Origin: Aureliella helgolandensis
GTDB lineage: Bacteria; Planctomycetota; Planctomycetia; Pirellulales; Pirellulaceae
NCBI RefSeq assembly: GCF_007752135.1
Contig: NZ_CP036298.1
Coordinates: forward strand, 5,890,859 to 5,954,858
DNA: 64,000 nt
Direction of reading: 5' to 3'
Position numbers and translations under genes: made by a program. Positions within the stretch are counted from its first letter, which is position 1; the number at the start of each line of letters is the position of its first letter. Under the pieces are notes generated by a model, which saw only the letters and a list, made by a program, of their open reading frames with translations, was not told the origin of the DNA and did no database searches. Below, piece after piece: positions 24,418 through 33,134 of the stretch.

Positions 24418-25929
24418 ATGACGATTCTATTCAAAGCGACGAATCTGACCAAACGCTACGGGCCGGTAACGGTACTCGACGGCGCGGAGTTGGACGTACG
24501 GTATGGAGAGATTCATGCGCTGCTGGGAGCCAACGGTGCTGGCAAGAGCACTCTCTGCAAAATTATCGCGGGACTCGTGCCTGCTAGCACTGGTGAAATG
24601 ACACTTGCCGGCGCGGACTATCAACCGGCGAACAAGCAGGCTGCCGAGAACGCCGGAATTGAAATCGTTCAGCAAGAGTTGAATCAAATCGCGACGCTTA
24701 CGGTCGCTGAAAATATCCTGCTCACACGAATGCCACGCATCGCTGGCGTCATTCGGCGACAGGAACTCGCCTCACGTGCTCGTCGCGCCCTAGATCGTTT
24801 TGGCCTGCACGATATTGCCGCTGATGCGATCGTCGGTACGCTGGGAGTCGGTCGACAGCAGATGATCGAAATTGCAACGGCACTCGATCGGAGTTGCCAG
24901 TTACTGATTTTGGATGAACCAACAGCTGCACTCAGCTCCGGAGAGACACAACGGTTGTTTGAGTGCTTGCACTCACTCCGCACCGCGGGGATCGGGATCA
25001 TCTACATCAGCCACCGCTTGGACGAAGTGGCTCAAATGGCTGATCGTGTGACGGTCCTGCGTGATGGTAAAACGGTTGCCACGCGTGATACCCGCGCACT
25101 TTCTACTGAACAGATGGTCGCACTGATGAGTGGGGACGAGGCGCAGGTTCAAGCGGACTTTCAATCGCATGCCACGGAATCCGTTGCATTTCGGGCCCAC
25201 CAGATCTCTGGAGGGATTGTCCAAGCAGTCAACTTCGCGGTCCATCGTGGTGAACGCCTGGGTATCGCTGGCTTAGTGGGCTCAGGACGTACCGAACTGT
25301 TACGCCTTCTATTCGGCGCCGAGACCGCTGAAACGGGAACAGTGCAAGTCGGGGAAGCCCAGCCAACGCGTTGTAAGCATCCGCGCCAAGCGGTCGTGGC
25401 TGGATTGGCCATGGTAACTGAAGATCGCAAGCAAAACGGACTGCTGCTCCATCAATCGATTCGCGTCAATACGACGCTCAGCGCCTTGGGTACCCATTTT
25501 GCCTCACTCGGCATACTGCGCCGCCGCAGGGAGTGCGCTGCGACGGCAGAGCGGGTCGAACAACTGGAGACGCGGTGCAACAATATCGAACAAGCGGTCG
25601 CGACTCTTAGCGGCGGCAATCAACAAAAAGTTGCTGTTTCCAAATGGCTGATTCGCGATGCACAAGTATTTCTCTTTGACGAGCCGACGCGGGGCATTGA
25701 TGTCTCCGCCCGACGGCGGATCTACCGTCTGGTCGATTCCCTCGCCGCAGCCGGCAAGTCCATCATTATTGTTAGTAGTGATTTGGAGGAGTTGATGGAG
25801 ACCTGTGATCGTATCGGAGTCATGTCCAACGGAAGATGGGTCCACGAATTTACACGCCCAAATTGGTCGAGCGATCAAATCATGCAATCTGCCTTCTCAG
25901 CTTACCTAGCCACAGAGGCCATCGCGTGA
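24418..25929 (+). CDS. rbsA: Ribose-type ABC transporter, ATP-binding protein
   Basis: Double ATPase subunit, 503 residues. First domain: Walker A GANGAGKSTLC, LSSGETQRLFECL after a shortened signature, Walker B LLILDEPTAAL. Second domain: degenerate Walker A GLVGSGRTELLRLL, signature LSGGNQQKVAVSKWL, Walker B VFLFDEPTRGIDV. This is the usual CUT2 arrangement. The first signature region (GVGRQQMIEIATAL) is as in RbsA. A 30-bp gap separates it from the binding protein; its stop overlaps the start of rbsC (GTGA). Confidence 0.94.
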   Translation: MTILFKATNLTKRYGPVTVLDGAELDVRYGEIHALLGANGAGKSTLCKIIAGLVPASTGEMTLAGADYQPANKQAAENAGIEIVQQELNQIATLTVAENILLTRMPRIAGVIRRQELASRARRALDRFGLHDIAADAIVGTLGVGRQQMIEIATALDRSCQLLILDEPTAALSSGETQRLFECLHSLRTAGIGIIYISHRLDEVAQMADRVTVLRDGKTVATRDTRALSTEQMVALMSGDEAQVQADFQSHATESVAFRAHQISGGIVQAVNFAVHRGERLGIAGLVGSGRTELLRLLFGAETAETGTVQVGEAQPTRCKHPRQAVVAGLAMVTEDRKQNGLLLHQSIRVNTTLSALGTHFASLGILRRRRECAATAERVEQLETRCNNIEQAVATLSGGNQQKVAVSKWLIRDAQVFLFDEPTRGIDVSARRRIYRLVDSLAAAGKSIIIVSSDLEELMETCDRIGVMSNGRWVHEFTRPNWSSDQIMQSAFSAYLATEAIA

Positions 25930-26885
25930 CCGCGAAATACATCCATTCAAGCCTCTTGCAATACGCGGGCCTGTTGACCGCTTTACTGCTTCTGTGCCTG
26001 TTCTTCAGCGTGCAAACGGAAAGTTTTTTTCAGATTGGTACCGCCAGGCTCATTGCCAACCAAATTCCGGAATTGACCCTAGTGGCTGTCGGCATGACCT
26101 TGGTGCTCGTCATCGGCCAGATCGATCTTTCGGTCGGCAGTGTCATGGCCCTGGCGGGTGCGGTGTTGGGCGTTTTGATGGCCAAGTACGATTGGCCACT
26201 GTGGTCAGCGATACTCGCTAGCCTGCTGAGCGGTGCCGCCTGCGGCTTGGTGACTGGCGTTATTTCGGTAGGGTTTCGCATTCCCTCCTTTATTGTCTCG
26301 CTGGGTATGCTAGAGATTGCACGTGGTGCGACCCGCCGGCTGCTCGATTCCAACACGCTCACAATTGGGTCGGACATTGCCATCGTCAGCGAGCCGATCC
26401 AGGGGGTGGGATTGTCGCCAGCGTTCCTATTGGCCATCACCGCGGTCCTCGCGGTGCAATTCTTTTTAACGCGGACGGTATTTGGGCGGTACTGCATTGC
26501 GATTGGTACCAACGCCGAAGCGGTGCGCATGTCTGGTATTCGCACCGCCCCAATCGCAATTGGAGTCTTCACCCTGAGCGGGTTGTTGTGCGGTCTAGCA
26601 GGCTTGGCCCCCACGTCACTGATGGAAGCCGCCGACCCTGGAGCGGGCATTGGCATCGAGTTGTCCGCCATAGCGGCGTGTGTGATTGGAGGCACAAGTC
26701 TGATGGGAGGCCGCGGCAATGCCATCAGCACATTCCTAGGAGTCCTCGTAATCGCCGTCCTGCAAACGGGCCTGAGTCGCATGTCGGTAGAAGACGCCAA
26801 CAAGCAGATTGTGACGGGAGTCGTCATCATCATCGCAGTTTTAATCGACACGCTCCGTCGTCGATGGGACACTTCGTCAGTGTAG
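25926..26885 (+). CDS. rbsC: Ribose-type ABC transporter, permease
   Basis: Inner-membrane permease, about 319 residues, with 8-10 hydrophobic segments. Family motifs include LVAVGMTLVLVIGQIDLSVGSVMALAGAVL, FRIPSFIVSLGMLEIARGATR, FGRYCIAIGTNAEAVRMSGI and GGTSLMGGRGNAISTFLGVLVIAVLQTGL. It starts at GTG 25926 by overlap with the rbsA stop; longer frames upstream are in the wrong reading of rbsA. It is the last gene of the operon, and no strong terminator is visible after 26885. Confidence 0.93.
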   Translation: MTAKYIHSSLLQYAGLLTALLLLCLFFSVQTESFFQIGTARLIANQIPELTLVAVGMTLVLVIGQIDLSVGSVMALAGAVLGVLMAKYDWPLWSAILASLLSGAACGLVTGVISVGFRIPSFIVSLGMLEIARGATRRLLDSNTLTIGSDIAIVSEPIQGVGLSPAFLLAITAVLAVQFFLTRTVFGRYCIAIGTNAEAVRMSGIRTAPIAIGVFTLSGLLCGLAGLAPTSLMEAADPGAGIGIELSAIAACVIGGTSLMGGRGNAISTFLGVLVIAVLQTGLSRMSVEDANKQIVTGVVIIIAVLIDTLRRRWDTSSV

Positions 26886-27220
26886 AAGCCGAAGGATCGG
26901 GCGGTTGGACCTTGCAGCCAGCCGAAGAGCTCCCGGGTTCGCATCCGTCCGCGTTCGCAACCGCCATTCGCCAGCTGGAAACAAATCGCTTGAGGCTCGC
27001 CGCTTAAACCGCGTTTGCCAGTTCAAGGTCCCCGGAATCGCATTACAGAAGAAACCACACCTGCCTCGCTTACCGACAAGTGGTTTAAGAGCGTTTTCAG
27101 TCTTAACGCGGAAGTAGCACCGAAAGTCCCTTGGACTGGCAACTACCTATCCTTGCTCACGCAGCGACTTGCTTTTCCCTAAGTCGTCACGCGGTGGGGT
27201 GCAATTCTTGGTTGAGCAAG
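26886..27220. other. Spacer with a reversed remnant of the dispersed element (R7)
   Basis: No gene is supported here. At about 27138-27180, on the minus strand, CGCTGCGTGAGCAAGGATAGGTAG matches the core of the dispersed intergenic element, and AAAAGCAAGT precedes it. Nothing else stands out. Confidence 0.5.
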
Positions 27221-27700
27221 CTACCCCTTGGCTGCATTTCGAGCATGGGCGATGCGGATCAGCCGCACTCCTTGCTGTCCAGCTTCCAGGGTATCGATCC
27301 AATCGACCTGTTGCCAGTGGTAACGCACCTGCAAGCGACGAATCTCACCTGACAAGAGCGTATCCTGCGCCACGCGCAGCTGCGCTGCGGCAGTGGCTCG
27401 CGACGCTGTCGCACGCTGTGCATTCGCCCCGCGCTGCATCAGTAGGATGTCTGAGCCCAGCGTTTCAATATCCGAAAAGAGCTGCCGCACCTGCTCCTCA
27501 GACAAAAAAGCTTCGCGCATCGGTGGCAGTTGCGATAAATCCATACCGTCGTGGTTGACCGGCTCGGGCACCGGCTGCAAGCCTGCTGCCGCGGCCCCGA
27601 TCGCCGTCTGAGGACTTGTGCTCGAAGCTTCTACGTCAGGGCGGGGGGGAACTCGCAATCGGAACCAGTCGCGCCGCGAGACTTGAGGTTTGTCGGTCAT
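27221..27700 (-). CDS. Unknown protein at the end of the nap operon
   Basis: A 159-residue protein, 7 bp after the napB-like gene and so probably co-transcribed. It starts MTDKPQVSRRDWFRLRVPPRP, has a Pro/Ser/Ala-rich linker, then DLSQLPPMREAFLSEEQVRQLFSDIETLGSDILLMQRGANAQRATASRATAAAQLRVAQDTLLSGEIRRLQVRYHW. No cofactor motif or membrane segment is visible. I do not recognise the family. Position suggests an accessory role in nitrate reductase assembly or regulation, which is inference. Confidence 0.65.
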   Translation of the reverse strand: MTDKPQVSRRDWFRLRVPPRPDVEASSTSPQTAIGAAAAGLQPVPEPVNHDGMDLSQLPPMREAFLSEEQVRQLFSDIETLGSDILLMQRGANAQRATASRATAAAQLRVAQDTLLSGEIRRLQVRYHWQQVDWIDTLEAGQQGVRLIRIAHARNAAKG

Positions 27701-27707
27701 GATCCGG

Positions 27708-28496
27708 TCATTCTTTGATCTGAGGGGCGGGCAAGAACTGAGGAACCTCGGCCAATAAGGTTTGGTCCAAACTGGCCGATGGTGCGTGACATTGCTGGCA
27801 ATTGCTCCTCCATGGATGGGTCGAGCGTATGCCTTGCAAGCCAGCGTATCCGTGACAACTCATGCAGTTGGATCGCATCCAGGTCGAATGTGGAATTTGG
27901 GGCGGGGCTTCCGGATAGGCGCGCGGTCCCGCTGTGGGCGCTGCCAACCCTTCAAACTCATTCTCGCGAAAGGCGACCGACTGCAGATGCAGTGCATTGC
28001 TTTCGACATGGCACTGGGTGCAATTGGCCAACATTGTGTGAGACATGCGTGGAATCCGCAGCGATTGAGTCTTGGCTCCCTGCCCATGACAGGCCACACA
28101 GGCGGAATCCGACCGTTGGTCAATGGGATGAGGCACCGTTGGTGGCGCCCCATTGAAGGCGCGATTCTCTGCACGGCGTTGAAGTGCCGCGAACTTCTCT
28201 TCAGGCTTGATCGCCACTTCGGCCAACGGTTCAACGTTGGATTTGAGTCCGATGAGGCTCGACTGACGCCGAAATTTCCGCGTCGCCTCCGCCATGTCGC
28301 TGTAGCGAGTTGCAGTAATCACGCCTGCCTCCAAGCTGGCAGCATGATGCATCTTTTTTTCGTCGATCCGCAATGGCGATGTCGATTGCGGCGAGTGCAT
28401 GGGAGCCTGGAGACCGGTGAAGTAACCGGCCACCGCCAACGAAACGACCACTAGCGCGATCAATGAAGCTGCGTTCGACCTTTTGTCTACACTCAT
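27708..28496 (-). CDS. napB: Tetrahaem NapB-like cytochrome c
   Basis: Electron-transfer subunit for the nitrate reductase, 262 residues, with a single N-terminal hydrophobic anchor (LIALVVVSLAVAGYFTG). Four haem-c motifs are present: CVACH and CTQCH (about residues 135-160), then CMSCH and CQQCH (about 215-235). The second pair sits in a recognisable NapB domain (FEGLAAPTAGPRAYPEAPPQIPHSTWMRSNC, GLQGIRSTHPWRSNC). Standard NapB has two haems, so the first pair (PHPIDQRSDSACVACH, IPRMSHTMLANCTQCH) looks like a diverged internal duplication. 2 bp after napA, co-transcribed. Confidence 0.85.
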   Translation of the reverse strand: MSVDKRSNAASLIALVVVSLAVAGYFTGLQAPMHSPQSTSPLRIDEKKMHHAASLEAGVITATRYSDMAEATRKFRRQSSLIGLKSNVEPLAEVAIKPEEKFAALQRRAENRAFNGAPPTVPHPIDQRSDSACVACHGQGAKTQSLRIPRMSHTMLANCTQCHVESNALHLQSVAFRENEFEGLAAPTAGPRAYPEAPPQIPHSTWMRSNCMSCHGYAGLQGIRSTHPWRSNCQQCHAPSASLDQTLLAEVPQFLPAPQIKE

Positions 28497-28498
28497 GG

Positions 28499-30931
28499 CT
28501 ACACCTTGCGAATCCGAACGGCCGACTTCTTGTAATCAGGCTGCTTTGAGAATGGGTCGACCGCGTCCAGCGTCAGGTCGTTCACCAACAGTGTTTCGTC
28601 AAAGAATGGAATGAACACCGTGCCACGCGGCGGCTGGCCACGTCCATCAATCCACACCGGAATCTCCAACGAACCTCGACGGGATTCGATCTGCACGCGA
28701 TGACCATTCTGCAACCCGTACTCGGCTGCGTCTTCCGCATTCATTTCCACGTAGCCGCCCGGCATGGCTCGGCTAAGCTCGGGAACACGCCGAGTCATCG
28801 AGCCGGTATGCCAATGCTCGAGCACTCGCCCGGTGCAGAGCATGAAAGGAAATTCCTTGTCGGGCACCTCGGCGGGCGGAATCCAGGGATGAAACCAAAT
28901 CTGGGCTCGATCGTCATGCGTAGAGGAGTGATAAAACTGAATCTTCTTGCCCTCCTCAACGTAGGGATCGTATCCCTCGGAGAATCGAAAATGCGTTTCG
29001 CGCCACTCTCCATCACGTTCCACCACCGGCCAGCGGAGACCGCGCGCCTTGACGTACTCGCTGTAAGGTGCAAGATCCTTGTGCTTCAGCCGGCTGAATT
29101 GCCGATATTCATCGAATAGCCGTTCATCGACGTTGATGTCGTAGTAATGCTCCCATTGCCAGATGGGGACCGGCTCGCCATCCGCAGCCATCTCGAACAG
29201 GAAGCGTCCCTCGCGATCCTGCATGCCATCCATATCGCGTTGGAATAACTCGTAAGCTAGCGCAATTGTCTGCCAGCAGTCATCGCGAGCCTCCCCGGGA
29301 GGATCCACCATTTTGAACCACTGTTGCGTGCGGCGTTCCGAATTGCCAACGACACCGTTCTTCTCAACCCACATTGCTGAGGGGAGGATCAAGTCGGCCA
29401 AGCGGGTCGTCGCAGTCGGGTAGACGTCGCTGACGATCAAGAATTTGTCCTTGAGCGCCTCTCGATTCTGTTCTTTAGGGTTGAACAATTTATTCAAATT
29501 GGGCAGCGTCTGACCGGGGTTTGTGACCTGCACCCAAATCGTGCCAATATCGCCCCCCTGGTCGGTTGGCGTGCAGAAGCTCTCCCACATTTCGACCGTG
29601 TGATAGCCCGGCGTCGGGCTGATACGACCCGGTGGCACGTTCCAGAAACCTTCCGACTGTTGCCGATGCTCTTCATTAGTAACAACTCGCCCTCCAGGCA
29701 GAGCGTGGGACAGCGTCCCAACTTCGCGGACGGTGCCGCAGGCGGATGGCTGCCCGGTAAGGCTGGTGGGTGCGTTGCCAGGAGTGCCGAAATGCCCACT
29801 CAGTAAATGCACTCCGTGAACCATCGAATTGATGGCGGTACCGCGAGTGTGCTGGTTCATGCCCATGCACCACAGCGATGTGATCTTCAACTCTGGATTT
29901 CCGAACAAATCGCCCAGTAGTCGGATTTGCTCTGCGGGCACCCCCGACATCTCTTCAACGCGTTCGGGCGTATACGATTCGAGGGATTTTTTATAATCCT
30001 CGAAAGAAATTGCTTTGCCATGAAGATTGGGATTCTCATCGTCCGGCGCTTTGAAGCTGCAGAAGGATTCCACGAACTTGCGGTCGTAGGTTCCATTCTT
30101 AATCAACAGGTGAGCAATGCCGTTGGCGATGGCCAGGTCTCCATGGCCTTTCATTTCCAGATAGTGCTGACAGGCGTCGGTCGTCCGCGTGCGCCGCGTG
30201 CCGATATCGATGAGGGTGACTTCCTCCCCTCGGCTGCGACGGTCAATCACGCGCGAGAAGAGCACCGGGTGCATTTCCGCCGGGTTGTTTCCCCACATAA
30301 TAAGCACGTCGCAGGCATCCAGGTCATCGTAGCAACCAGCCGGTTCATCGACGCCGTAGGTGGCTAAAAATCCCGTAACGGCCGAAGCCATGCACAGGCG
30401 GGCATTGGGATCGATGTGATTATTCGACAAGCCCCCCTTCATGAACTTCTGCGCGGCGTAGCCCTCCGGGATAGTCCACTGCCCGGAACCGTAGAATGCA
30501 AACCGCTCAGGAGCTGCCTCAATGCGGTCAGCGATCACTCCGATGGCTTCATCCCAGCTGATTTCGCGATACCCCTCGCCATCTCGCAGTAGCGGCTTGG
30601 TCAAACGGTCCTTGCCATACAACGCCGATCCAACGTGGTAGCCTTTCACGCATAGCAGCCCCTTGTTGACCTCCGCGTTGCGATCCCCGGCAACGGCGAC
30701 CACCTTTCCTCCCTGAACTCCCACCTGCACATGACAGCCGGTGCCACAAAACCGACAAGGTGCCTTATCCCATGCAACTCCCTCACGAGGCTCCGCCGCC
30801 AAGATCGGTAGGGAGTAATCGGAGCCACAAGTAACGGCAGTCGCTGCCGCCATCGCAGACGCTTTAATAAATTGCCGTCGTTGGACGCTGGAAGCTGCCG
30901 GAAGAGGGCTGCTCATATTTGGCTCGTTCAC
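28499..30931 (-). CDS. napA: Periplasmic nitrate reductase catalytic subunit
   Basis: Molybdopterin enzyme that reduces nitrate to nitrite in the periplasm, about 810 residues. A Tat signal is present (QRRQFIKASAMAAATA, residues 17-32). The [4Fe-4S] ligands are APCRFCGTGC and CVKG; the Mo ligand is the Cys of NARLCMAS; other Nap segments are WGNNPAEMHPVLFSRV, SLWCMGMNQHTRGTAINSMVHGVHLLSGHFG and GRVLEHWHTGSMTRRV. The frame starts at GTG 30931, which shares its G with the TAG stop of napD; ATG 30916 (MSSPLP) is the alternative. Transcribed as napD-napA-napB-unknown. Confidence 0.95.
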   Translation of the reverse strand: MNEPNMSSPLPAASSVQRRQFIKASAMAAATAVTCGSDYSLPILAAEPREGVAWDKAPCRFCGTGCHVQVGVQGGKVVAVAGDRNAEVNKGLLCVKGYHVGSALYGKDRLTKPLLRDGEGYREISWDEAIGVIADRIEAAPERFAFYGSGQWTIPEGYAAQKFMKGGLSNNHIDPNARLCMASAVTGFLATYGVDEPAGCYDDLDACDVLIMWGNNPAEMHPVLFSRVIDRRSRGEEVTLIDIGTRRTRTTDACQHYLEMKGHGDLAIANGIAHLLIKNGTYDRKFVESFCSFKAPDDENPNLHGKAISFEDYKKSLESYTPERVEEMSGVPAEQIRLLGDLFGNPELKITSLWCMGMNQHTRGTAINSMVHGVHLLSGHFGTPGNAPTSLTGQPSACGTVREVGTLSHALPGGRVVTNEEHRQQSEGFWNVPPGRISPTPGYHTVEMWESFCTPTDQGGDIGTIWVQVTNPGQTLPNLNKLFNPKEQNREALKDKFLIVSDVYPTATTRLADLILPSAMWVEKNGVVGNSERRTQQWFKMVDPPGEARDDCWQTIALAYELFQRDMDGMQDREGRFLFEMAADGEPVPIWQWEHYYDINVDERLFDEYRQFSRLKHKDLAPYSEYVKARGLRWPVVERDGEWRETHFRFSEGYDPYVEEGKKIQFYHSSTHDDRAQIWFHPWIPPAEVPDKEFPFMLCTGRVLEHWHTGSMTRRVPELSRAMPGGYVEMNAEDAAEYGLQNGHRVQIESRRGSLEIPVWIDGRGQPPRGTVFIPFFDETLLVNDLTLDAVDPFSKQPDYKKSAVRIRKV

Positions 30932-31215
30932 TAGTTGATTCCTTCAGTCGCAGGCGCAAGGGATTCGTCAGGCTCATTTTCAAAGTGAACAAACACAATA
31001 TCGACCAACGCTACCCCCTCGCACGCTTGCATTCGCCGCGTGATCTCTTCAAGGGCATTCGGAGAAGACGAATCGATCGTGATTGGAATTCGATTCCCAG
31101 AGGCGACAGTTTCCCCGACTTCGACATCCGGCATCTGGGAAATCTCGTGGATGATCTCCTGCCTGGGCCTTACGCGCTCTTCAAGCGTGGCGACGACACT
31201 TGCGATCATGGTCAT
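30931..31215 (-). CDS. napD: NapA maturation chaperone
   Basis: A 94-residue protein of the NapD type that binds the Tat signal of NapA and holds it back until the Mo cofactor is in. It has the expected ferredoxin-like pattern: MTMIASVVATLEERVRPRQEIIHEISQMPDVEV, then VALVDIVFVHFENE with strand-forming hydrophobics. Its stop overlaps the napA start by one base. It is the first gene of the nap operon, facing the divergent cytochrome gene. Confidence 0.85.
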   Translation of the reverse strand: MTMIASVVATLEERVRPRQEIIHEISQMPDVEVGETVASGNRIPITIDSSSPNALEEITRRMQACEGVALVDIVFVHFENEPDESLAPATEGIN

Positions 31216-31244
31216 CCCTTCCTCAAATCCGAAAGAGTTCCGTC

Positions 31245-31297
31245 GATCGCAATCGCGACAACACTTGTCGGGTTAAAAATCACTCGCGATTGCAATC
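31245..31297. promoter_or_regulatory. Divergent nap promoter region with a 14-bp inverted repeat
   Basis: GATCGCAATCGCGA (31245-31258) and TCGCGATTGCAATC (31284-31297) form an inverted repeat with one mismatch, separated by 25 bp, exactly between the two divergent nap transcription units. A TATACA box (31311-31316) lies 15 nt beyond a TTGCAA (31290-31295) inside the right arm. This looks like a regulator binding site shared by both operons. The regulator is not recognisable from the motif; it is not a classic FNR box. Confidence 0.5.
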
Positions 31298-31523
31298 CTA
31301 CATGCAAAAGTATACATTCATTAGCATGAGCCGGTCAACTGCGGCCAGAGCAGATGAGCAACGGTCTGTGGTTCTGCCCTACAGCTGGCAAAGATCCCCC
31401 GAATCATCGACATGTAAACGCACCCCATCAGCCACGAAAGCATGCGTGAACTTGCAAATCCTCCAACAAAACGACGGTAATGCCAACGTCGAACAACACT
31501 GCCCTTCACGGTGGCTAAGGTCA

Positions 31524-32165
31524 ATGGTTGTGGCTATGATCTGCTTGGCAATCGCCTGCGATGATTCTGCATCTCCCGAAACGGAAACGAAGAACGCATC
31601 TAAGGCCTCAGCGAATGAAACCGGAGAGCAGCCCGCACCGCTTCTTGCAACTGGCGAATCCCAGAATCCAGCAACTAGGTTTGCGGTTTCGATCCGTAAG
31701 CCACTCGGCCCGCCGAAGGTTTCCACGGGCTTGCAAGACATGCATGGAAACCTCGTGCTAGCGGCCTGTTCAACCTGCCACACGACGCGCCCGCCCAATC
31801 ATCAGAACAAGCTGGCGAAGGACTTGGATGAATTCCACTCCGAGATGCAATTCTCCCACGGCACGATCAGCTGTCTTTCCTGCCACAATGAACGCGACTA
31901 CGACGCCTTGAAATTGGCGGACGGAAGCCGGGTTGAATACGCCGACGTGATGCTGCTTTGCGCCCAGTGCCACGGCCCACAGATGACCGCCTATCAGCAC
32001 GGGGCACACGGCGGGATGACTGGATACTGGGATCTAGCTCGCGGCCCACAAATAAAGAACAACTGCATCGACTGCCACGATCCCCACGCCCCGAAGTTCC
32101 CTTCGATGCAGCCCACTTTCAAACCCCAGGATCGATTCCTCGACCCGCCAAGGACAGACCATTGA
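31524..32165 (+). CDS. Tetrahaem cytochrome c lipoprotein of the nap locus
   Basis: About 213 residues from the preferred ATG 31524 (MVVAMICLAIACDDS), which gives a lipobox with Cys12. The frame opens further upstream, but that part is not protein-like and runs through the divergent promoter. Four haem-c motifs are present: CSTCH, CLSCH, CAQCH and CIDCH, with His-rich spacers (HNQNK, SHGT, YQHGAHGGM) that may supply second ligands. Its stop overlaps the start of the Fe-S gene (TTGA). It likely carries electrons from the quinol-oxidising NrfD-type module to NapB/NapA. Confidence 0.78.
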   Translation: MVVAMICLAIACDDSASPETETKNASKASANETGEQPAPLLATGESQNPATRFAVSIRKPLGPPKVSTGLQDMHGNLVLAACSTCHTTRPPNHQNKLAKDLDEFHSEMQFSHGTISCLSCHNERDYDALKLADGSRVEYADVMLLCAQCHGPQMTAYQHGAHGGMTGYWDLARGPQIKNNCIDCHDPHAPKFPSMQPTFKPQDRFLDPPRTDH

Positions 32166-33133
32166 CTGCTGACGATAACGCAGACCTCCACCAAAGTTCG
32201 CCAGAGCCTAGCCGCCTCTTGCCGATCCTGAATCAGCCTGCAACACGTCGTACAGCTTTGAAAGCTGCCGGCGCAGCGCTTGGGTTAGCAGCCTTCGGAA
32301 AAGCGGTTTCACCTCTGTGGAGCATCCCCGAGAATGTGTCGGTGGACGAATTCCTGCAACAGCATTACAAGGAACTCTCCGACACGGACAAGCAGAAAGT
32401 CTTTGCGCGACTCGAAAGCGAAACCCAACAGAAGCTTGGCGTCGAGATCACGATCTCCGATCCGCCACCAATCCCTGGGGTGCGCTATGGGTATGCCATC
32501 AACCTCAGCAAATGCAATGGAAATGGCGCATGCATGGAGGCTTGCAATAAGGAGAACAATCATCATCGCGGTGTCCAGCAATCGTACATTCGCGTCCTGG
32601 AACTGCCCAAGGGCACCATGGACATGGAGGCAGGGAACACCACCTACGATCATACGGTACCGCAAGACGACAAGTACTACATGCCGGTTCAGTGCCAGCA
32701 ATGCGATAACCCGCCCTGTGTGACGGTTTGTCCCGTTGAAGCCACTTGGAAAGAAGAGGATGGGATCGTCGTCGTTGACTACAACTGGTGCATTGGATGT
32801 CGTTATTGCGAAGCGGCCTGTCCCTACCATGCGCGACGCTTCAACTGGGAAGAGCCCGAGATTCCGAGCGATGAGATCAATCCGGATCAGGGCTACCTCT
32901 CGAACCGTGTTCGGCCTCAAGGCACAATGGAAAAATGCCATTTTTGCTTGCATCGTACCCGTGAAGGGCGCCTGCCCGCCTGTCTCGAGGCTTGCCCAAC
33001 CGGGGCTAGAGTGTTCGGAGATTTAAACGATCCCGAATCGAACATTAATTGGGTTTTGCAGAACAAACGAGTCTTCGTGCTGAAAGAAGAACTCGGCACT
33101 CAACCAAGTTTCTTCTATTTCTTTGATTCCTAA
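32162..33133 (+). CDS. 4Fe-4S electron-transfer protein, NrfC-like
   Basis: About 323 residues, starting at TTG 32162 by overlap with the upstream stop. An N-terminal Tat-like signal (ATRRTALKAAGAALGLAAFG) is followed by four cysteine clusters: CNGNGACMEACNKEN, CQQCDNPPCVTVCPVEAT, CIGCRYCEAACPYHARRF and CHFCLHRTREGRLPACLEACPTGA. This is the four-cluster ferredoxin pattern of NrfC/PsrB/DmsB-type subunits. With the NrfD-like protein downstream it forms a quinol dehydrogenase module. It replaces NapC or NapGH, which are not present here. Confidence 0.88.
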   Translation: MTADDNADLHQSSPEPSRLLPILNQPATRRTALKAAGAALGLAAFGKAVSPLWSIPENVSVDEFLQQHYKELSDTDKQKVFARLESETQQKLGVEITISDPPPIPGVRYGYAINLSKCNGNGACMEACNKENNHHRGVQQSYIRVLELPKGTMDMEAGNTTYDHTVPQDDKYYMPVQCQQCDNPPCVTVCPVEATWKEEDGIVVVDYNWCIGCRYCEAACPYHARRFNWEEPEIPSDEINPDQGYLSNRVRPQGTMEKCHFCLHRTREGRLPACLEACPTGARVFGDLNDPESNINWVLQNKRVFVLKEELGTQPSFFYFFDS

Positions 33134-33134
33134 A

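Noticed and set aside
26030-26944. 304-codon minus-strand frame across rbsC
   Set aside because: Antisense shadow of a membrane protein; the composition (Thr/Pro/Met-rich) is that of a reversed hydrophobic gene.
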